Source: Bacteroidetes bacterium QH_7_62_13
Lineage (GTDB): Bacteria; Bacteroidota; Rhodothermia; Rhodothermales; Salinibacteraceae
DNA length: 46,018 nucleotides
Direction of reading: 5' to 3'
Assembly (NCBI GenBank): GCA_003023365.1
Contig: PXTG01000002.1
Coordinates: 1 to 46,018, forward strand
The translations under genes and the position numbers were made by a program. Position 1 is the stretch's first letter. Every line of letters begins with the position of its first letter. Shown here one piece after another: positions 1 to 8,750 of this stretch. Under the pieces are notes generated by a model. The model saw nothing but the letters and a program-made list of their open reading frames with translations. It was not told the DNA's origin and ran no database searches.

Positions 1-268
1 GAAACGACGCGTAGCCGAGCACGTGCTGAAGGGGCTCCCCCGCCACGCACCGTTCGACCATCGCCTCGAACCGCCGACGCGCCTCCGGGGCCACCGGACG
101 GTCCGGATGTGCGTAGAGCTGTCCACGGTCGCAACCGAGCACCTCCATTAGAAGCCACGCCGCCGTTCGCCGAGGGGCCTCCCGCTCGGCCGCCTCAAGC
201 CGCTCGGTCGCCGCGTCGAGGACGGCCAGACGCGCGGCGTCCGTCGTTTTGTAGGGTGAGGAAGCCAT
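1..268 (-). CDS. prmC: peptide chain release factor N5-glutamine methyltransferase, N-terminal part (PrmC/HemK)
   Basis: Read on the minus strand from ATG at 268, the frame stays open to the left edge and gives 89 residues starting [14 protein letters not shown]. This matches the helical N-terminal domain of PrmC, which binds release factors: a leucine/alanine-rich helix bundle, '[15 protein letters not shown]' (family pattern: LL..VLG..R..L), then the proline/glutamate helix and '[13 protein letters not shown]', the family's G.P..Y..G...F linker leading to the SAM-binding domain. The catalytic NPPY domain lies outside the window. PrmC methylates the GGQ glutamine of RF1/RF2. It is followed on the same strand by the acylphosphatase with the start codons facing away from the edge, so it is downstream in a minus-strand run. 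It is partial because of the window, not by visible damage. Confidence 0.85.
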   Translation of the reverse strand, partial: MASSPYKTTDAARLAVLDAATERLEAAEREAPRRTAAWLLMEVLGCDRGQLYAHPDRPVAPEARRRFEAMVERCVAGEPLQHVLGYASF

Positions 269-305
269 GACGGGCGAAGGGCGTGACGAACGGGAACAGA
301 AAACA

Positions 306-593
306 CTACCGGCGCACGCGGAAGTTTTCGAACTCCTCCGTCGCGTCGTCCCAGTCGGCGTCGACGTCTGCGACACGGGCCAGGCGCGGCCCCTCGTGGA
401 CGGCGTCGAGAAGATCTTCGAGGGCCCCACGCGGGCCTTCCGCCTCCAACCGAACGGATCCGTCCTGCTCGTTGCGCACCCAGCCGGTCAGCCCAAGCTG
501 CCGGGCTCGCATTCGCGTAAAGTTGCGAAAGCCAACGCCCTGCACCCGTCCAGCAATACGAGCCGAAAGCCGTTCCTTCGTATCCGTTTCCAT
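306..593 (-). CDS. acyP: acylphosphatase
   Basis: A 95-residue protein of the usual acylphosphatase length (about 90-100). It hydrolyses acyl phosphates such as carbamoyl or 1,3-bisphosphoglycerate carboxyl-phosphate bonds in the cytosol. The signature is complete: GRVQGVGFR at residues 15-23, with the substrate-binding arginine R23, and [11 protein letters not shown] at 37-47, with the catalytic asparagine N41. The ATG at 593 gives a short acidic leader [10 protein letters not shown] before the first beta strand, as expected. It sits 37 nt upstream of prmC in the direction of transcription and may be co-transcribed with it. The fold is ferredoxin-like and needs no cofactor. The assignment is secure; the physiological substrate is unknown. 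Confidence 0.95.
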   Translation of the reverse strand: METDTKERLSARIAGRVQGVGFRNFTRMRARQLGLTGWVRNEQDGSVRLEAEGPRGALEDLLDAVHEGPRLARVADVDADWDDATEEFENFRVRR

Positions 594-683
594 GACGAGA
601 CGTCGTTGTGTTCGCTGATCGACACTCGGTTGCTATAAGCACGCGGGCCGCCGAGGTTTTCTAGACGGAGTGGTTCCCCGTTC

Positions 684-727
684 GTAAAAAGAAAATGCCC
701 CGTCCCGGATGCGTTCGGAACGGGGCA
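684..727 (-). terminator. Rho-independent terminator downstream of phhA
   Basis: On the minus strand an 8-bp stem (tgccccgt / acggggca at 696-703 and 720-727), extended by five more pairs after one mismatch, is followed by a T-rich tract (complement of taaaaagaaaa, 685-695). It lies about 58 nt after the phenylalanine hydroxylase stop and before the acylphosphatase gene, so it probably ends the phhA transcript. Confidence 0.8.
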
Positions 728-784
728 CCAAAATAAGGACGCAACGGTGTGGTCCGTTGGCTCCGACCATTCGATGCGACGAAA

Positions 785-1624
785 CTACAGGAGCCCTCGA
801 CTCTCCGTCCAGTCCCTGAACCCGTCCACGAGCTGCTCGAAGGAGTCGAGGACAAAGAGTTCGTCCTGCAGGTTGTAAACTTCGTAGTCGTCCTTCTCCA
901 CAATGTGCTCGGGATCGAACGGGTGGACCGTCACCTCATCCGAGAGGGCGTGGGTGACCTCTTCGTTCGAGGAGACGATGCCGGCCCCGAAGATGCGCTG
1001 GTTCCCCTGCTCCCGAATCAGGCCAAACTCAACGGTGAACCAGTGCAGGCGCTCCAGGCGCGGTCGGTCGGCCCCTTCAGCGTTGAGGGCCGCCTGCCCG
1101 AACAGCTGGTAGAAGTCCGCGAAGTCCGGCTGCGTGAGCATCGGCATGTGGCCGAAGATGTCGTGGAAGCAGTCCGGGGCGGGCGTGTAGTCGAGCTCTT
1201 CCAGGGGGCGGACGTAGTTGGTCGAGGGAAACTTCCGCTCCGACAGCAGGGTGAAGAAGTCTTTCTCGTGAATCAGCCCCGGTACGTGGGCCACGGTCCA
1301 GTCCGTCGCGTCGCTGAGACGGTCGCTGAGATCACCCAAGTGGGGGATGCGGTCGGCTTCAAGGCCCAGGACCTCTTGCCCGCGCATGTACGCGTCGCAG
1401 GCCCGTCCGGGAAGCTGCTCCATCTGGCGCTCGACGAGGATTTGCCAGGTCTCGTGGTCCTCTCCCGGGTAGTCGGGGTAGTCAATCTCCTCCCCGATCG
1501 GGGGGTGCTCCTCCAGTTTCTGGGGGATGGTGCGGGGATCGACATCCTCCTGCCCTTCCTGAGCCTTCTCGTAGGCCGAGCGCTCGTCTTCGGGCGTGGT
1601 GTCAACGGCGTCTTCGTCCATCAT
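785..1624 (-). CDS. phhA: phenylalanine 4-monooxygenase (biopterin-dependent aromatic amino acid hydroxylase)
   Basis: A 279-residue single-domain bacterial-type hydroxylase, converting phenylalanine to tyrosine with tetrahydropterin, O2 and Fe(II). The iron ligands are visible: H154 and H159 in DCFHDIFGHMP and E199 in FTVEFGL, the family's 2-His-1-carboxylate triad. The N-terminal ~45 residues are acidic (DEDAVDTTPEDER) and probably unstructured, consistent with a halophile. The start is ATG at 1624; the next codon is also ATG, so the first methionine is uncertain by one residue. There is no N-terminal ACT regulatory domain, as usual for bacterial PhhA. It stands alone, with a terminator behind it and about 190 nt of non-coding sequence upstream. 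No pterin recycling gene (phhB) is visible nearby. Confidence 0.95.
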   Translation of the reverse strand: MMDEDAVDTTPEDERSAYEKAQEGQEDVDPRTIPQKLEEHPPIGEEIDYPDYPGEDHETWQILVERQMEQLPGRACDAYMRGQEVLGLEADRIPHLGDLSDRLSDATDWTVAHVPGLIHEKDFFTLLSERKFPSTNYVRPLEELDYTPAPDCFHDIFGHMPMLTQPDFADFYQLFGQAALNAEGADRPRLERLHWFTVEFGLIREQGNQRIFGAGIVSSNEEVTHALSDEVTVHPFDPEHIVEKDDYEVYNLQDELFVLDSFEQLVDGFRDWTESRGLL

Positions 1625-1811
1625 GGCGGTCTTTGGTTATTGTTCGGGCGAGCAGTTCTGCGTCAAAACCCATTCTCTATTCGGAAGCGCTTTCAAAAGC
1701 TCCAATCCCAGCGGTGGGCGTGGGAAAACAAGAGAAGATCAGCGGCTTCTCTAATGCCTCCAGGTCCCTTTTGATTCTCTTGCTCGGTTCTGCGACTAGG
1801 CCCGCAGCCGA

Positions 1812-2027
1812 TCATTCACTCGCGGACATCTCGCGCCGGACGATCCAGGCGGTCCCCACGTACCCAAGGAACGCCGCCGCGGTCACGACCAGGGCCGCTC
1901 GGCTGAGGCGCGCCCCCTCGCCGACGACCTCCTCGGTCATTACCATGATTGTGAGGAACAAACTGGACAAGACACAAGCCCCGACCAGTACGTGCGCCCA
2001 ACTCCGAAAGGCCCGTCCGTCAAACAT
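1812..2027 (-). CDS. small two-helix membrane protein, unknown function
   Basis: A 71-residue protein, start ATG at 2027 (MFDGRAFRSW). A longer reading from 2138 would overlap the end of the thioredoxin-fold gene, and its extra residues look non-coding, so the shorter start is preferred. Two hydrophobic segments are visible: roughly residues 10-30 (AHVLVGACVLSSLFLTIMV) and 45-62 (ALVVTAAAFLGYVGTAWIV), separated by an acidic loop TEEVVGEGARLS and ending in the charged tail RREMSASE. I do not recognise a family. It follows the thioredoxin-fold gene by about 65 nt on the same strand and could be in the same transcript. The hydrophobic pattern supports a real membrane protein, but coding status is not certain. 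Confidence 0.6.
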   Translation of the reverse strand: MFDGRAFRSWAHVLVGACVLSSLFLTIMVMTEEVVGEGARLSRAALVVTAAAFLGYVGTAWIVRREMSASE

Positions 2028-2092
2028 GAGAAGATAAATTCGTCCGGGCCGAGAAGCGGGACCATCTGAAAGAGCCAATCGGGAGGAAGTGC

Positions 2093-2686
2093 CTATGCAT
2101 GGGCCGGTTCGTTTCCCGGCTTCCACTTGATGTTGCACCCCATGGACGGCTTCTGGTCCATCGTCACGTCGCCCTGTTCCAGAAGTTCGTCCAGGGCTTG
2201 TCGCAGATCGCCTCCGTGGGGCGAGCCGTTGTCGGGTCGGGTTTCGTCGAACCGGCCTCGATAAGCAAGCCGTCGGTCGTTGTCGAAGACGTAGAAGTCG
2301 GGCGTGCAGGCCGCCTCGTAAGCCTTCGCCACCTCCTGGCTCTCATCGTGAAGGTACGGAAATGGGTAGTCTTTCTGCTCCGCCCGCTCCGCCATGCGGT
2401 CGAAGGAGTCATCCGGGTAGTTTTCCGGGTCGTTCGAGCAGATGGCGACGAACTGAACGCCCCGCTCCTGATACTCACGGGCCACGTCAACCAGCTCCTC
2501 CTCCACGTGCTGAGCGTAGGGGCAGTGATTGCAAGTGAATATCACGACCACCGCCTTCGCGTCGTCGTAGTCGCCGAGCGACCGCGTATCAGGACCGTGG
2601 CCGTCAACGTCGGGATTTGCAACCGGAAGCGTGAAGGACGGAGCCGTCTGCCCGAGCTCCATCATGGTAGACTCAGTAACAGCCAT
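2093..2686 (-). CDS. thioredoxin-fold / AhpC-TSA family protein
   Basis: A 197-residue redoxin. The open frame extends to 2899, but the family begins at MAVTESTMMELGQTAPSFTLPV, so ATG 2686 is chosen; the extra 71 residues would run into the nadD 3' end and have no family features. The redox motif CNHCPYA (C52, C55) follows the beta strand AVVVIFT, as in the group of peroxiredoxin-like thioredoxin proteins that carry a CxxC and an FTCNHCPY signature. The conserved 'ICSNDPENYPDDSFDRM' and 'TPDFYVFD' blocks (cis-Pro loop TPD) follow. A C-terminal cysteine in PSMGCNIKWKPGN is typical of this subgroup. It probably acts as a cytosolic thiol-disulfide or peroxide-reducing enzyme; the substrate is unknown. 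It is downstream of nadD by about 190 nt. Confidence 0.85.
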   Translation of the reverse strand: MAVTESTMMELGQTAPSFTLPVANPDVDGHGPDTRSLGDYDDAKAVVVIFTCNHCPYAQHVEEELVDVAREYQERGVQFVAICSNDPENYPDDSFDRMAERAEQKDYPFPYLHDESQEVAKAYEAACTPDFYVFDNDRRLAYRGRFDETRPDNGSPHGGDLRQALDELLEQGDVTMDQKPSMGCNIKWKPGNEPAHA

Positions 2687-2873
2687 TGTCCGAACGGGAG
2701 ATCGTTGTGAGAGTCGAGTGGAGACCGTGGAAGGGATCAGGGGTGCACTCCGCTCCCCCTTTTTCGTGGATGTTGTTAAACTGCGGCGGCCACGATCGGG
2801 TTCGGGCGTGAAGGAAACGGGCATGTCCATTCTCTCCCATTCGTCGGGCCTTGGCCGTCCGCCACGGCATGCA

Positions 2874-3452
2874 TCAACAGTACAATCCACGTTTGTCAAT
2901 GTAGGTGCGGACGACTTCTGGCACCAAGTACCGGATCGATCGACCGGCCCGGCGCCGAGAACGAATTTCGGTGCCGGAGACTTCCATCACGGGGGCCGCG
3001 ACGAACCGTACGTGGTTTGCGAACCGCGGCTCAGGGACAACCTCGATGACGCCGGGCCGCTTGTAGACGACGAGAGGAATCCGCTCGGCAATTTCTTCGG
3101 GCCGGTGCCACTCGCCAAAATGATCCAGGCTGTCGCTCCCAATCAGTAGGCCAAAATCCGTATCCGGATGCTTGTCCTGGAGGGCCCGTACCGTCTCGAT
3201 CGTGTACGAGGTCCCCGCCCGTTCCACCTCGATGTTGCAGAGTCGAAACGCCGGGTTGTCCGCGACGGCACGGCGCGTCATCTCCACGCGATGGTCCACG
3301 CTCGCCAACTCGTCCTGTGATTTGTGGGGGGGAGTCGCGTTGGGAATCCACCAAACCTCATCGAGCCCGAACTGGTCGCGAGCGACTTCGGCGACGACGA
3401 GGTGGGCGACGTGAGGGGGATTAAACGACCCCCCGAAGAGACCAATGTCCAT
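2874..3452 (-). CDS. nadD: nicotinate-nucleotide adenylyltransferase
   Basis: A 192-residue nucleotidyltransferase that adenylates nicotinate mononucleotide to deamido-NAD, the penultimate step of NAD synthesis. The N-terminal GGSFNPPHVAHL holds the (H/T)xGH-type ATP-binding motif in its NadD form. The region WWIPNATPPHK (substrate binding) and the C-terminal SGTEIRSRRRAGRSIRYLVP (family pattern: SST.IR....G.....Y..P) are both present. Length is normal. The gene lies 30 nt downstream of bamD on the same strand, so the two are probably co-transcribed. Start is ATG at 3452. Confidence 0.95.
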   Translation of the reverse strand: MDIGLFGGSFNPPHVAHLVVAEVARDQFGLDEVWWIPNATPPHKSQDELASVDHRVEMTRRAVADNPAFRLCNIEVERAGTSYTIETVRALQDKHPDTDFGLLIGSDSLDHFGEWHRPEEIAERIPLVVYKRPGVIEVVPEPRFANHVRFVAAPVMEVSGTEIRSRRRAGRSIRYLVPEVVRTYIDKRGLYC

Positions 3453-3482
3453 GACGTAGGTCAGGGTCGCCCCTCCACTAGT

Positions 3483-4334
3483 TTACGGGTTGGACGTTCC
3501 ATCTCGGGCCAGGGATTGTTGGTTCTCCGCCTGCTTCCGAACGCGTTCAAGCTTGCGCTGGGCCTCGTCCCGGAGCGGTTGAGCCTGCTTCAACAGGGGA
3601 CTGTCGGGAAAGAGTTGTGTGAGGCGGCCGTACTGGTCGATGGCCTTCTGGTATCGCTCCGCTCGTTTCTCCTGCACGCTCCGGTCCGCGTACCGGACGT
3701 AGGTGCGCAGGGCCCCGAGGAGTGCATTGTCGGCCCACGGGGTGTCCGGATACGTATCAAATACGTCCTCGTAGGAGCGCGTTGCCGCGCGCCACATGTC
3801 GCGCCGCTCGTAGAGCTTTCCGGCGGCGAACTGCTTGTGGGCGAGCTTGGCGCGAAGCTTATCGATCTTGGCCTGTGCGTCCGGGACGAGCTCGTGGTCC
3901 GGGTACCGTTCGATGAACAGCTGAAACAGGTCGATGGCCTTGCGGCTGTCGGTCTGCGTGAGCTGGTAGTCCGGCGACCGGGAGGAATAGGCACGAGCTC
4001 GCTCGTACTCCGCCCTCGGTACCTTCTGGTTATTGCGGTAAAGCTGCGTGAAGCGCTTGAACTCGTTCGCTGCGACCAGGTACTTCCCTTTCTTGCGCTG
4101 GGTCATCGCCAGTTGAAACTGCGCGTCGGGCCCCCATTCGTTTCCTCGCCCGTAGCTGAGGACGCCCCGGAAGTACCGAAGGGCTCTGTCGTAGTTCTCC
4201 TTCTCGAACTGCTCCATCCCCTTCTCGTAGGCCTGCTTGGGACTGTTGTGCGTCACCCGCTGGCTGCCCGAGCACCCAATCAGTCCAACAACCAAGGCCA
4301 GGCTCAGCAACGACGAAAGGACCGAAAGGCGCAT
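3483..4334 (-). CDS. bamD: outer membrane assembly lipoprotein BamD
   Basis: A 283-residue lipoprotein. ATG 4334 is chosen because it directly precedes a signal peptide MRLSVLSSLLSLALVVG with lipobox LIGC (C21); the open frame upstream to 4418 lacks features. TPR-type repeats follow: QAYEKGMEQFEKENYDRALRYF, then blocks with W/Y-x-A and 'YPDHELVPDAQAKIDKLRAKLAHKQFAAGKLYERRDMWRAA' and 'FDTYPDTPWADNAL', the classic BamD/ComL spacing. BamD is the essential outer-membrane lipoprotein of the BAM complex that inserts beta-barrel proteins. The gene is 188 nt downstream of the LpoA-like gene and immediately upstream of nadD. The C-terminal tail, rich in Q/R/K, is charged and likely helical. Length is at the long end for the family. 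Confidence 0.93.
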   Translation of the reverse strand: MRLSVLSSLLSLALVVGLIGCSGSQRVTHNSPKQAYEKGMEQFEKENYDRALRYFRGVLSYGRGNEWGPDAQFQLAMTQRKKGKYLVAANEFKRFTQLYRNNQKVPRAEYERARAYSSRSPDYQLTQTDSRKAIDLFQLFIERYPDHELVPDAQAKIDKLRAKLAHKQFAAGKLYERRDMWRAATRSYEDVFDTYPDTPWADNALLGALRTYVRYADRSVQEKRAERYQKAIDQYGRLTQLFPDSPLLKQAQPLRDEAQRKLERVRKQAENQQSLARDGTSNP

Positions 4335-4522
4335 AGAGGGGAGAGCGTTCCGAGAAGACACTATCACAGGAATCAGCCACAGCGGAAAGAGCAGGGTGAC
4401 GACGCTTCCGCTGCTCACTTCGGACGTTGCCGTAAGGCTACAACGCGGAGCCGAAACGGCACGGGGGAGGGTCTGTTCCTGTCAGTCCGTTAAGTGCGCG
4501 TGGAGCAGAGGCGTGTCGCCGA

Positions 4523-6187
4523 CTAGCGCAGAAGCTCAATCTGGTTGTTGCGGTACCGGTGGAAGAACAGGGCCCGATTGACGGTCCCCTCCTGGAAGTC
4601 GACCCGTAGTCCGATCCCCTCGTAGGTTGCGGCTGAGCGCAAAGCTGCGGGACGGACGGGCGCCGCGGACGGAGAAAGGGTCGACAGGAGAAAGTGGGCC
4701 ACATCGTACCCGGTATAGGTCAGTCGCTGTTGACGCGGGGAGGAGAGGGCATCCGGCGTTTTTCCGGTCAGTAGGCGGTAGCGGCGGATGAAGCGCTGGA
4801 CCTCCTGCCGGGTCCGATCCACGTAGAACGGATTTGCGTAGGTTGCAGTGAACGCACTGGCCTCCTTTTCGACCGACAGGTTGTGCCAACTCGAATTGCC
4901 CAACACGCGGGGCTCGGTGTTGAAGCGACCCATCCCAGTGAGGGCGTCCTGAACTTTTCCGGAGGCATTGCCTTCGCTGATGGGAAGATAGACCCCGTCG
5001 GTCGCGGCAAACGCAGAGTCGGTAATGGTGGTGTCCTCTTCTACGACCTCGGGGAGACGGGTCCAGTCCCGGGGCGTATCGAGGCGCAGGGTGAACGGTA
5101 CGCTGAAGCCCTGTTCCTCCGCCTCCTGACGAAACCCTTCCGCCATCCGCCGACTCTCCGACGTTCCTCGTTCGTAGATGACAGCGGCATTCTCCAAGAG
5201 GAGGCTCTCCGAGGCGAAACGAGCCATCAGGCGCCCGCGGAGCGAAATCGTGGGGTTGGTCTGGAATACATAGTCGCGCCCCTCAGACACGCTTTCCTCC
5301 GTGGCGAGGGGCGCTACGAGGAGCGTGGAGGTCTGCTCGGCAACCTCTCCGGCGGCTCGGGCCGTCTGGCTGAACAGGGGACCGATGATTATGTCCACGT
5401 CATCCCGACGAATAAGCGAATCGACGGCCGCCCGAGCCCCGTCCGGCGTGGCCTGGGTGGACCGAAAGTGCATCTCTGCGACCCACTCCGGCCGGTCGAC
5501 TTGCTCCGTAACGACCTGCATGGAGTCGACGCGGACCGTGTCGGTCGCCGTCGTAACCGTCCGGCGCCCCTCAGCCTCCGCCAGGCTGTCGCCGTATGCA
5601 CGGGCTGTGGCCGCCACCTCGAACGAATCGGAGGACGCCTGAAGGCCGGGCGGGGGGACGTAGCGGCGCCTCAGGCCGTTGTGCCCCTCCACGGCGAGGC
5701 GGATGCCGTTGAACATTGCCTGGGAAAACCCGACGTACTCGTCCGTCATGGGGAGCGCGATCCCAATGTGGAGCGTGTCGACACGCTGGTTGTTCTCCTC
5801 AATCTGCTCGCGGGCGAGCTTGCGTACACGCTCGGCCTCCGCCTCGTACGATGTCTCCGGATATCGGTTGAGAAGCGTGTCGACGACGTCGACCGCCTCT
5901 CGGTACCGACCGAGCCGCAAGAGGGCCTTCCCCTGCATCACGAGGGCGGCGGTGGTTTTGCGGTTGAACTCGTAGTCGCTGACGAGCCGAAGACGCTCGG
6001 CGGCCGTTTCAAAATCCCCCTGTTCGAACGCCGAAAGCCCCTGCTCGAACATCAGTTCGGCGTCGGAGTTGCGCGGAATCGTATCGCGAACCTGAGCCAT
6101 CGCCGCCGACGGCCCACTCCCCACTCCGATGAGGAGAAAACTTCCGAGCAAGAACAGTTGAGCAACAGCCGGCACGCGACTCGTCAT
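4523..6187 (-). CDS. TPR plus periplasmic-binding-protein domain protein (LpoA / penicillin-binding protein activator-like)
   Basis: A 554-residue exported protein. ATG 6187 gives a signal peptide MTSRVPAVAQLFLLGSFLLIG with a probable cleavage after SAAMA. Residues about 40-140 form TPR-like helices (LMFEQGLSAFEQGDFETAAERL; ALLRLGRYREAVDVVDTLLNRYP). From 'HIGIALPMTDEYVGFSQAMFNGIRLAVE' onward it is a type I periplasmic binding domain (Leu/Ile/Val-binding fold): 'DIIIGPLFSQTARAAGEVAEQ' and a C-terminal 'YTGYDVAHFLL' are characteristic. The architecture TPR-PBP is that of LpoA-like regulators and of Bacteroidota ABC-substrate-binding-like proteins. There is no lipobox cysteine in the first 40 residues, so it is probably periplasmic rather than a lipoprotein. 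It sits between guaA and bamD; an envelope role is inferred. It is unlikely to be an amino-acid transporter component because no permease genes adjoin it. Confidence 0.8.
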   Translation of the reverse strand: MTSRVPAVAQLFLLGSFLLIGVGSGPSAAMAQVRDTIPRNSDAELMFEQGLSAFEQGDFETAAERLRLVSDYEFNRKTTAALVMQGKALLRLGRYREAVDVVDTLLNRYPETSYEAEAERVRKLAREQIEENNQRVDTLHIGIALPMTDEYVGFSQAMFNGIRLAVEGHNGLRRRYVPPPGLQASSDSFEVAATARAYGDSLAEAEGRRTVTTATDTVRVDSMQVVTEQVDRPEWVAEMHFRSTQATPDGARAAVDSLIRRDDVDIIIGPLFSQTARAAGEVAEQTSTLLVAPLATEESVSEGRDYVFQTNPTISLRGRLMARFASESLLLENAAVIYERGTSESRRMAEGFRQEAEEQGFSVPFTLRLDTPRDWTRLPEVVEEDTTITDSAFAATDGVYLPISEGNASGKVQDALTGMGRFNTEPRVLGNSSWHNLSVEKEASAFTATYANPFYVDRTRQEVQRFIRRYRLLTGKTPDALSSPRQQRLTYTGYDVAHFLLSTLSPSAAPVRPAALRSAATYEGIGLRVDFQEGTVNRALFFHRYRNNQIELLR

Positions 6188-6335
6188 GAATACGCGCAGT
6201 CTTTGGATGTATATTCGTACGCTAAGGGGGCGAGCGGAACGTTCCACGTTCCTGACCGAGACGCCCGGTCGGGGAGAAGCGATACGCAGAGCTATCTCTC
6301 TCTTTCCCTCTTTCCGGGCGTGCAGCCGAGCCTGC

Positions 6336-7916
6336 TCACTCCCACTCGATGGTGGCCGGGGGCTTCGAGCTCACGTCGTAGACCGTGCGGTTGATGCCTT
6401 CCACCTCGTTCACGATGCGGTTGGACACGTGGCCGAGAAAGTCGTGGGGCAGGGGGGCCCAGTCGGCCGTCATGCCGTCCACGCTCGTCACCGCCCGGAG
6501 GGCACAGACGTTCTCGTAGGTCCGCTCGTCGCCCATCACGCCCACGCTCTGGACGGGGAGAAGAACAGCGAAGGCCTGCCACACCTCGTCGTAGAGGTCG
6601 TTGGCCCGGAGCTCCTCGATAAAGATGGCGTCGGCCTCGCGGAGAAGGGCTAGGCGGTCGGGGGTTACCGGTCCCAAGATGCGAATGGCCAACCCGGGCC
6701 CCGGGAACGGGTGGCGGTCCACCGTGCGCTCCGGCACGTCCAACAGGCGCCCGATCTCGCGCACCTCGTCCTTAAAAAGCTCCCGGAAGGGCTCTATGAG
6801 TTCGAAGTCCAGTTCCTCCGGCAGTCCTCCAACGTTGTGATGGGTCTTGATGGTGGCCGAGGGTCCCTTGAACGAGACGCTCTCGATGAGATCGGGGTAG
6901 AGGGTTCCCTGAGCCAGGTACGTCGGCCGGTGCCCAAGCTCCTCCTCAATCTTCTGCGTCTGCTCCTCGAACACCTCAATGAACGTGTTGCCCACGATCA
7001 CGCGCTTCTCTTCGGGGTCAACGACGCCTTCCAGGTGCTCAAGGAAGCGGTCGGTAGCATCCTGGGTGTAGAGGTCCATGTCGAAGTGGCCACGGAACGT
7101 GTCTTGCACCTGATCCCACTCCCCCTTTCGGAGCAAGCCGTTGTTCACGAAGATGCAGTGCAGCTGATCCCCGATCGCCCGGTCGAGCAGGGCCGCGGCC
7201 ACCGACGAGTCCACCCCGCCGGAGAGGCCGAGGATGACGTGCTCGTCCCCGACCCGCTCGCGGATTTCCTGCGTCTGCTCCTCAACGAATGAGGCGGGCG
7301 ACCAGTCGCCGCCGCACCCACAAATCTCGTGGGCAAAGTTTTCTAGGATCTGCCGGCCGAAGTCGGTATGAACGACCTCGGGGTGAAATTGCACGCCGTA
7401 GTGGGGGGCCTCGGTATCGTGGACGGCGGCGATCGGGGCGTTATCCGTCCGGGCAATGACCTCGTAGCCGTCCGGCAACGCCGTCAGGTGGTCGCTGTGG
7501 CTCATCCAGACGGTCGAGCCGTTCGGCACATCGTCGAAGAGATCGGTCGCCTCGTCGGTCCCGTCGGTCACCTGGATGCGAGCCCGCCCGAACTCTCGTC
7601 GCTCGGCCCGTTCCACGTGTCCGCCCTTCAGATGAGCCATGGCCTGCAGGCCGTAGCAAACGCCAAGCACCGGGACGCGCGTCCCGTCGTCCCGTCGCAC
7701 GTCAAGGAGAGCCGGGTCGAGCTGGGGCGCCTCTTCGTCGTACACCGAGCAGGGCCCACCCGAAAGAATAATGCCTTTCGGATTGAGGGCCGCGACCGCT
7801 TCGGTCTCGACCGTGCAGGGACGAATTTCCGAATACACGCCGGTCTCACGGACCCGTCGGGCAATGAGTTGGGTGTACTGAGACCCAAAATCCAGGATGA
7901 CGATCGTCTCGTGCAT
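6336..7916 (-). CDS. guaA: GMP synthase (glutamine-hydrolysing)
   Basis: A 526-residue enzyme making GMP from XMP, ATP and glutamine. The class I glutamine amidotransferase domain carries [18 protein letters not shown] at the N terminus, the oxyanion/nucleophile site GVCYGLQAM (C87) and the His-Glu pair in YGVQFHPEV. The ATP pyrophosphatase domain begins at the PP-loop [12 protein letters not shown] (about residue 230). The dimerisation domain ends in [18 protein letters not shown], the invariant C terminus of the family. Length is normal. ATG 7916 places [13 protein letters not shown] directly at the first strand. gcvH lies 146 nt upstream on the same strand. This is a cytosolic purine-biosynthesis enzyme. 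Confidence 0.98.
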   Translation of the reverse strand: MHETIVILDFGSQYTQLIARRVRETGVYSEIRPCTVETEAVAALNPKGIILSGGPCSVYDEEAPQLDPALLDVRRDDGTRVPVLGVCYGLQAMAHLKGGHVERAERREFGRARIQVTDGTDEATDLFDDVPNGSTVWMSHSDHLTALPDGYEVIARTDNAPIAAVHDTEAPHYGVQFHPEVVHTDFGRQILENFAHEICGCGGDWSPASFVEEQTQEIRERVGDEHVILGLSGGVDSSVAAALLDRAIGDQLHCIFVNNGLLRKGEWDQVQDTFRGHFDMDLYTQDATDRFLEHLEGVVDPEEKRVIVGNTFIEVFEEQTQKIEEELGHRPTYLAQGTLYPDLIESVSFKGPSATIKTHHNVGGLPEELDFELIEPFRELFKDEVREIGRLLDVPERTVDRHPFPGPGLAIRILGPVTPDRLALLREADAIFIEELRANDLYDEVWQAFAVLLPVQSVGVMGDERTYENVCALRAVTSVDGMTADWAPLPHDFLGHVSNRIVNEVEGINRTVYDVSSKPPATIEWE

Positions 7917-8062
7917 GGAAACCTATCCGTCTGTCGTGTTGCGGCATTCGCGTTGCGCAGGTCCGAGCCGACGTACGTGGTACGGCTTTCGCGCCCCGTG
8001 GGCTATACCCTCGGCGGAGCGATCGGCGCCTGCCGTATTCAGCAATTCGAGCGTGGCCCACA

Positions 8063-8437
8063 CTACGTGATTTCCCCGTACGCGTCCGCCTCAAGAAGAT
8101 CGTCGATCTCGCCCTCGTCCTCGATCTCAATCTCGATCATCCATCCCTCGCCGTAGGGATCATCGTTGACCGTCTCCGGCGCCATCTCGAGCTCGTCGTT
8201 GACGGCCGTGATGGTTCCGCTCACGGGCATATATAGCTCCGAAACGGTTTTCACGGCTTCGACGGTACCAAAGATGTCGTCCTGACCGAGCTCTGTGCCC
8301 TCCGGCTCAATTTCGACGAAGACAATGTCGCCGAGCTCGCTCTCTGCGAAGTCAGTAATCCCCACGGTGGCCGTGCCCTCTTCGAGCCGCAGCCATTCGT
8401 GGTCGTCGGTGTAGTAGAGGTCGTCTGGGGTATCCAT
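8063..8437 (-). CDS. gcvH: glycine cleavage system H protein
   Basis: A 124-residue lipoyl carrier of the glycine cleavage complex. ATG 8437 (MDTPDDLYYTDDHEW) is chosen because the family starts with this block ('P.dl.Yt..HEW'); the reading frame upstream to 8533 has no family features. The lipoylated lysine is K63 in GTVEAVKTVSELYMP. The C-terminal 'DPYGEGWMIEIE' is also conserved. The P, T and L components are not in the window, so gcvH is encoded apart from them. It lies downstream of accC but separated by a 313-nt leader full of palindromes (8438-8750, see separate entry), suggesting its own regulation. Confidence 0.97.
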   Translation of the reverse strand: MDTPDDLYYTDDHEWLRLEEGTATVGITDFAESELGDIVFVEIEPEGTELGQDDIFGTVEAVKTVSELYMPVSGTITAVNDELEMAPETVNDDPYGEGWMIEIEIEDEGEIDDLLEADAYGEIT

Positions 8438-8750
8438 TCGTCGCGTGTCGAGATGATTGGGGGTACGCGTTCGGGAGAAGATACGGGCTGAGGCGGGAAA
8501 TCCAAAAGACCTCTCCCCGTGATAACCGTACACTTCCTCAGCCCTTCACTCGGAGGGACCGATAGATTTAATCGTCGTTGCGAAAACCGGCATTTCTGCT
8601 ATGAGCCCGGCGGTCCCGGGAACGGGCTCCTTTTCCCTAGGCCGGACCGGTCCCCGCTGCCGACGGCGACGCCTTCGTGGCGGCTGAGACCCACGTGGCG
8701 GGACCTCACTCTCGACCAGTACGGGTCTCCGTCCCGCTCCTGGCCCTCAC
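8438..8750 (-). other. palindrome-rich intergenic region between accC and gcvH
   Basis: 313 nt without a convincing gene. It holds an inverted repeat gagcccg/cgggctc (8603-8609, 8623-8629), the palindrome ggaccggtcc (8644-8653), the palindrome ccacgtgg (8691-8698), and two perfect 7-bp complementary pairs that cross: gagaccc/gggtctc (8686-8692, 8723-8729) and gcgggac/gtcccgc (8698-8704, 8731-8737). Both flanking genes run on the minus strand, so the RNA would be the 3' end of accC or the leader of gcvH. No T tract follows these stems, so none is an obvious intrinsic terminator. I could not match the consensus of the glycine riboswitch. Confidence 0.45.

Noticed and set aside
749-1774. 341-residue plus-strand open frame opposite phhA
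   Set aside because: Antisense to a secure phenylalanine hydroxylase; no domain features.
2687-2899. Longer start of the thioredoxin-fold gene
   Set aside because: The extra residues overlap the nadD 3' end and have no family features; the redoxin starts at MAVTEST.
4883-6394. 503-residue plus-strand open frame opposite the LpoA-like gene
   Set aside because: Shadow of the minus-strand gene; composition and pattern are not protein-like.
8603-8640. Plus-strand terminator gagcccg/cgggctc with TTTT
   Set aside because: No plus-strand gene ends there; both neighbours are on the minus strand, where no T tract follows.
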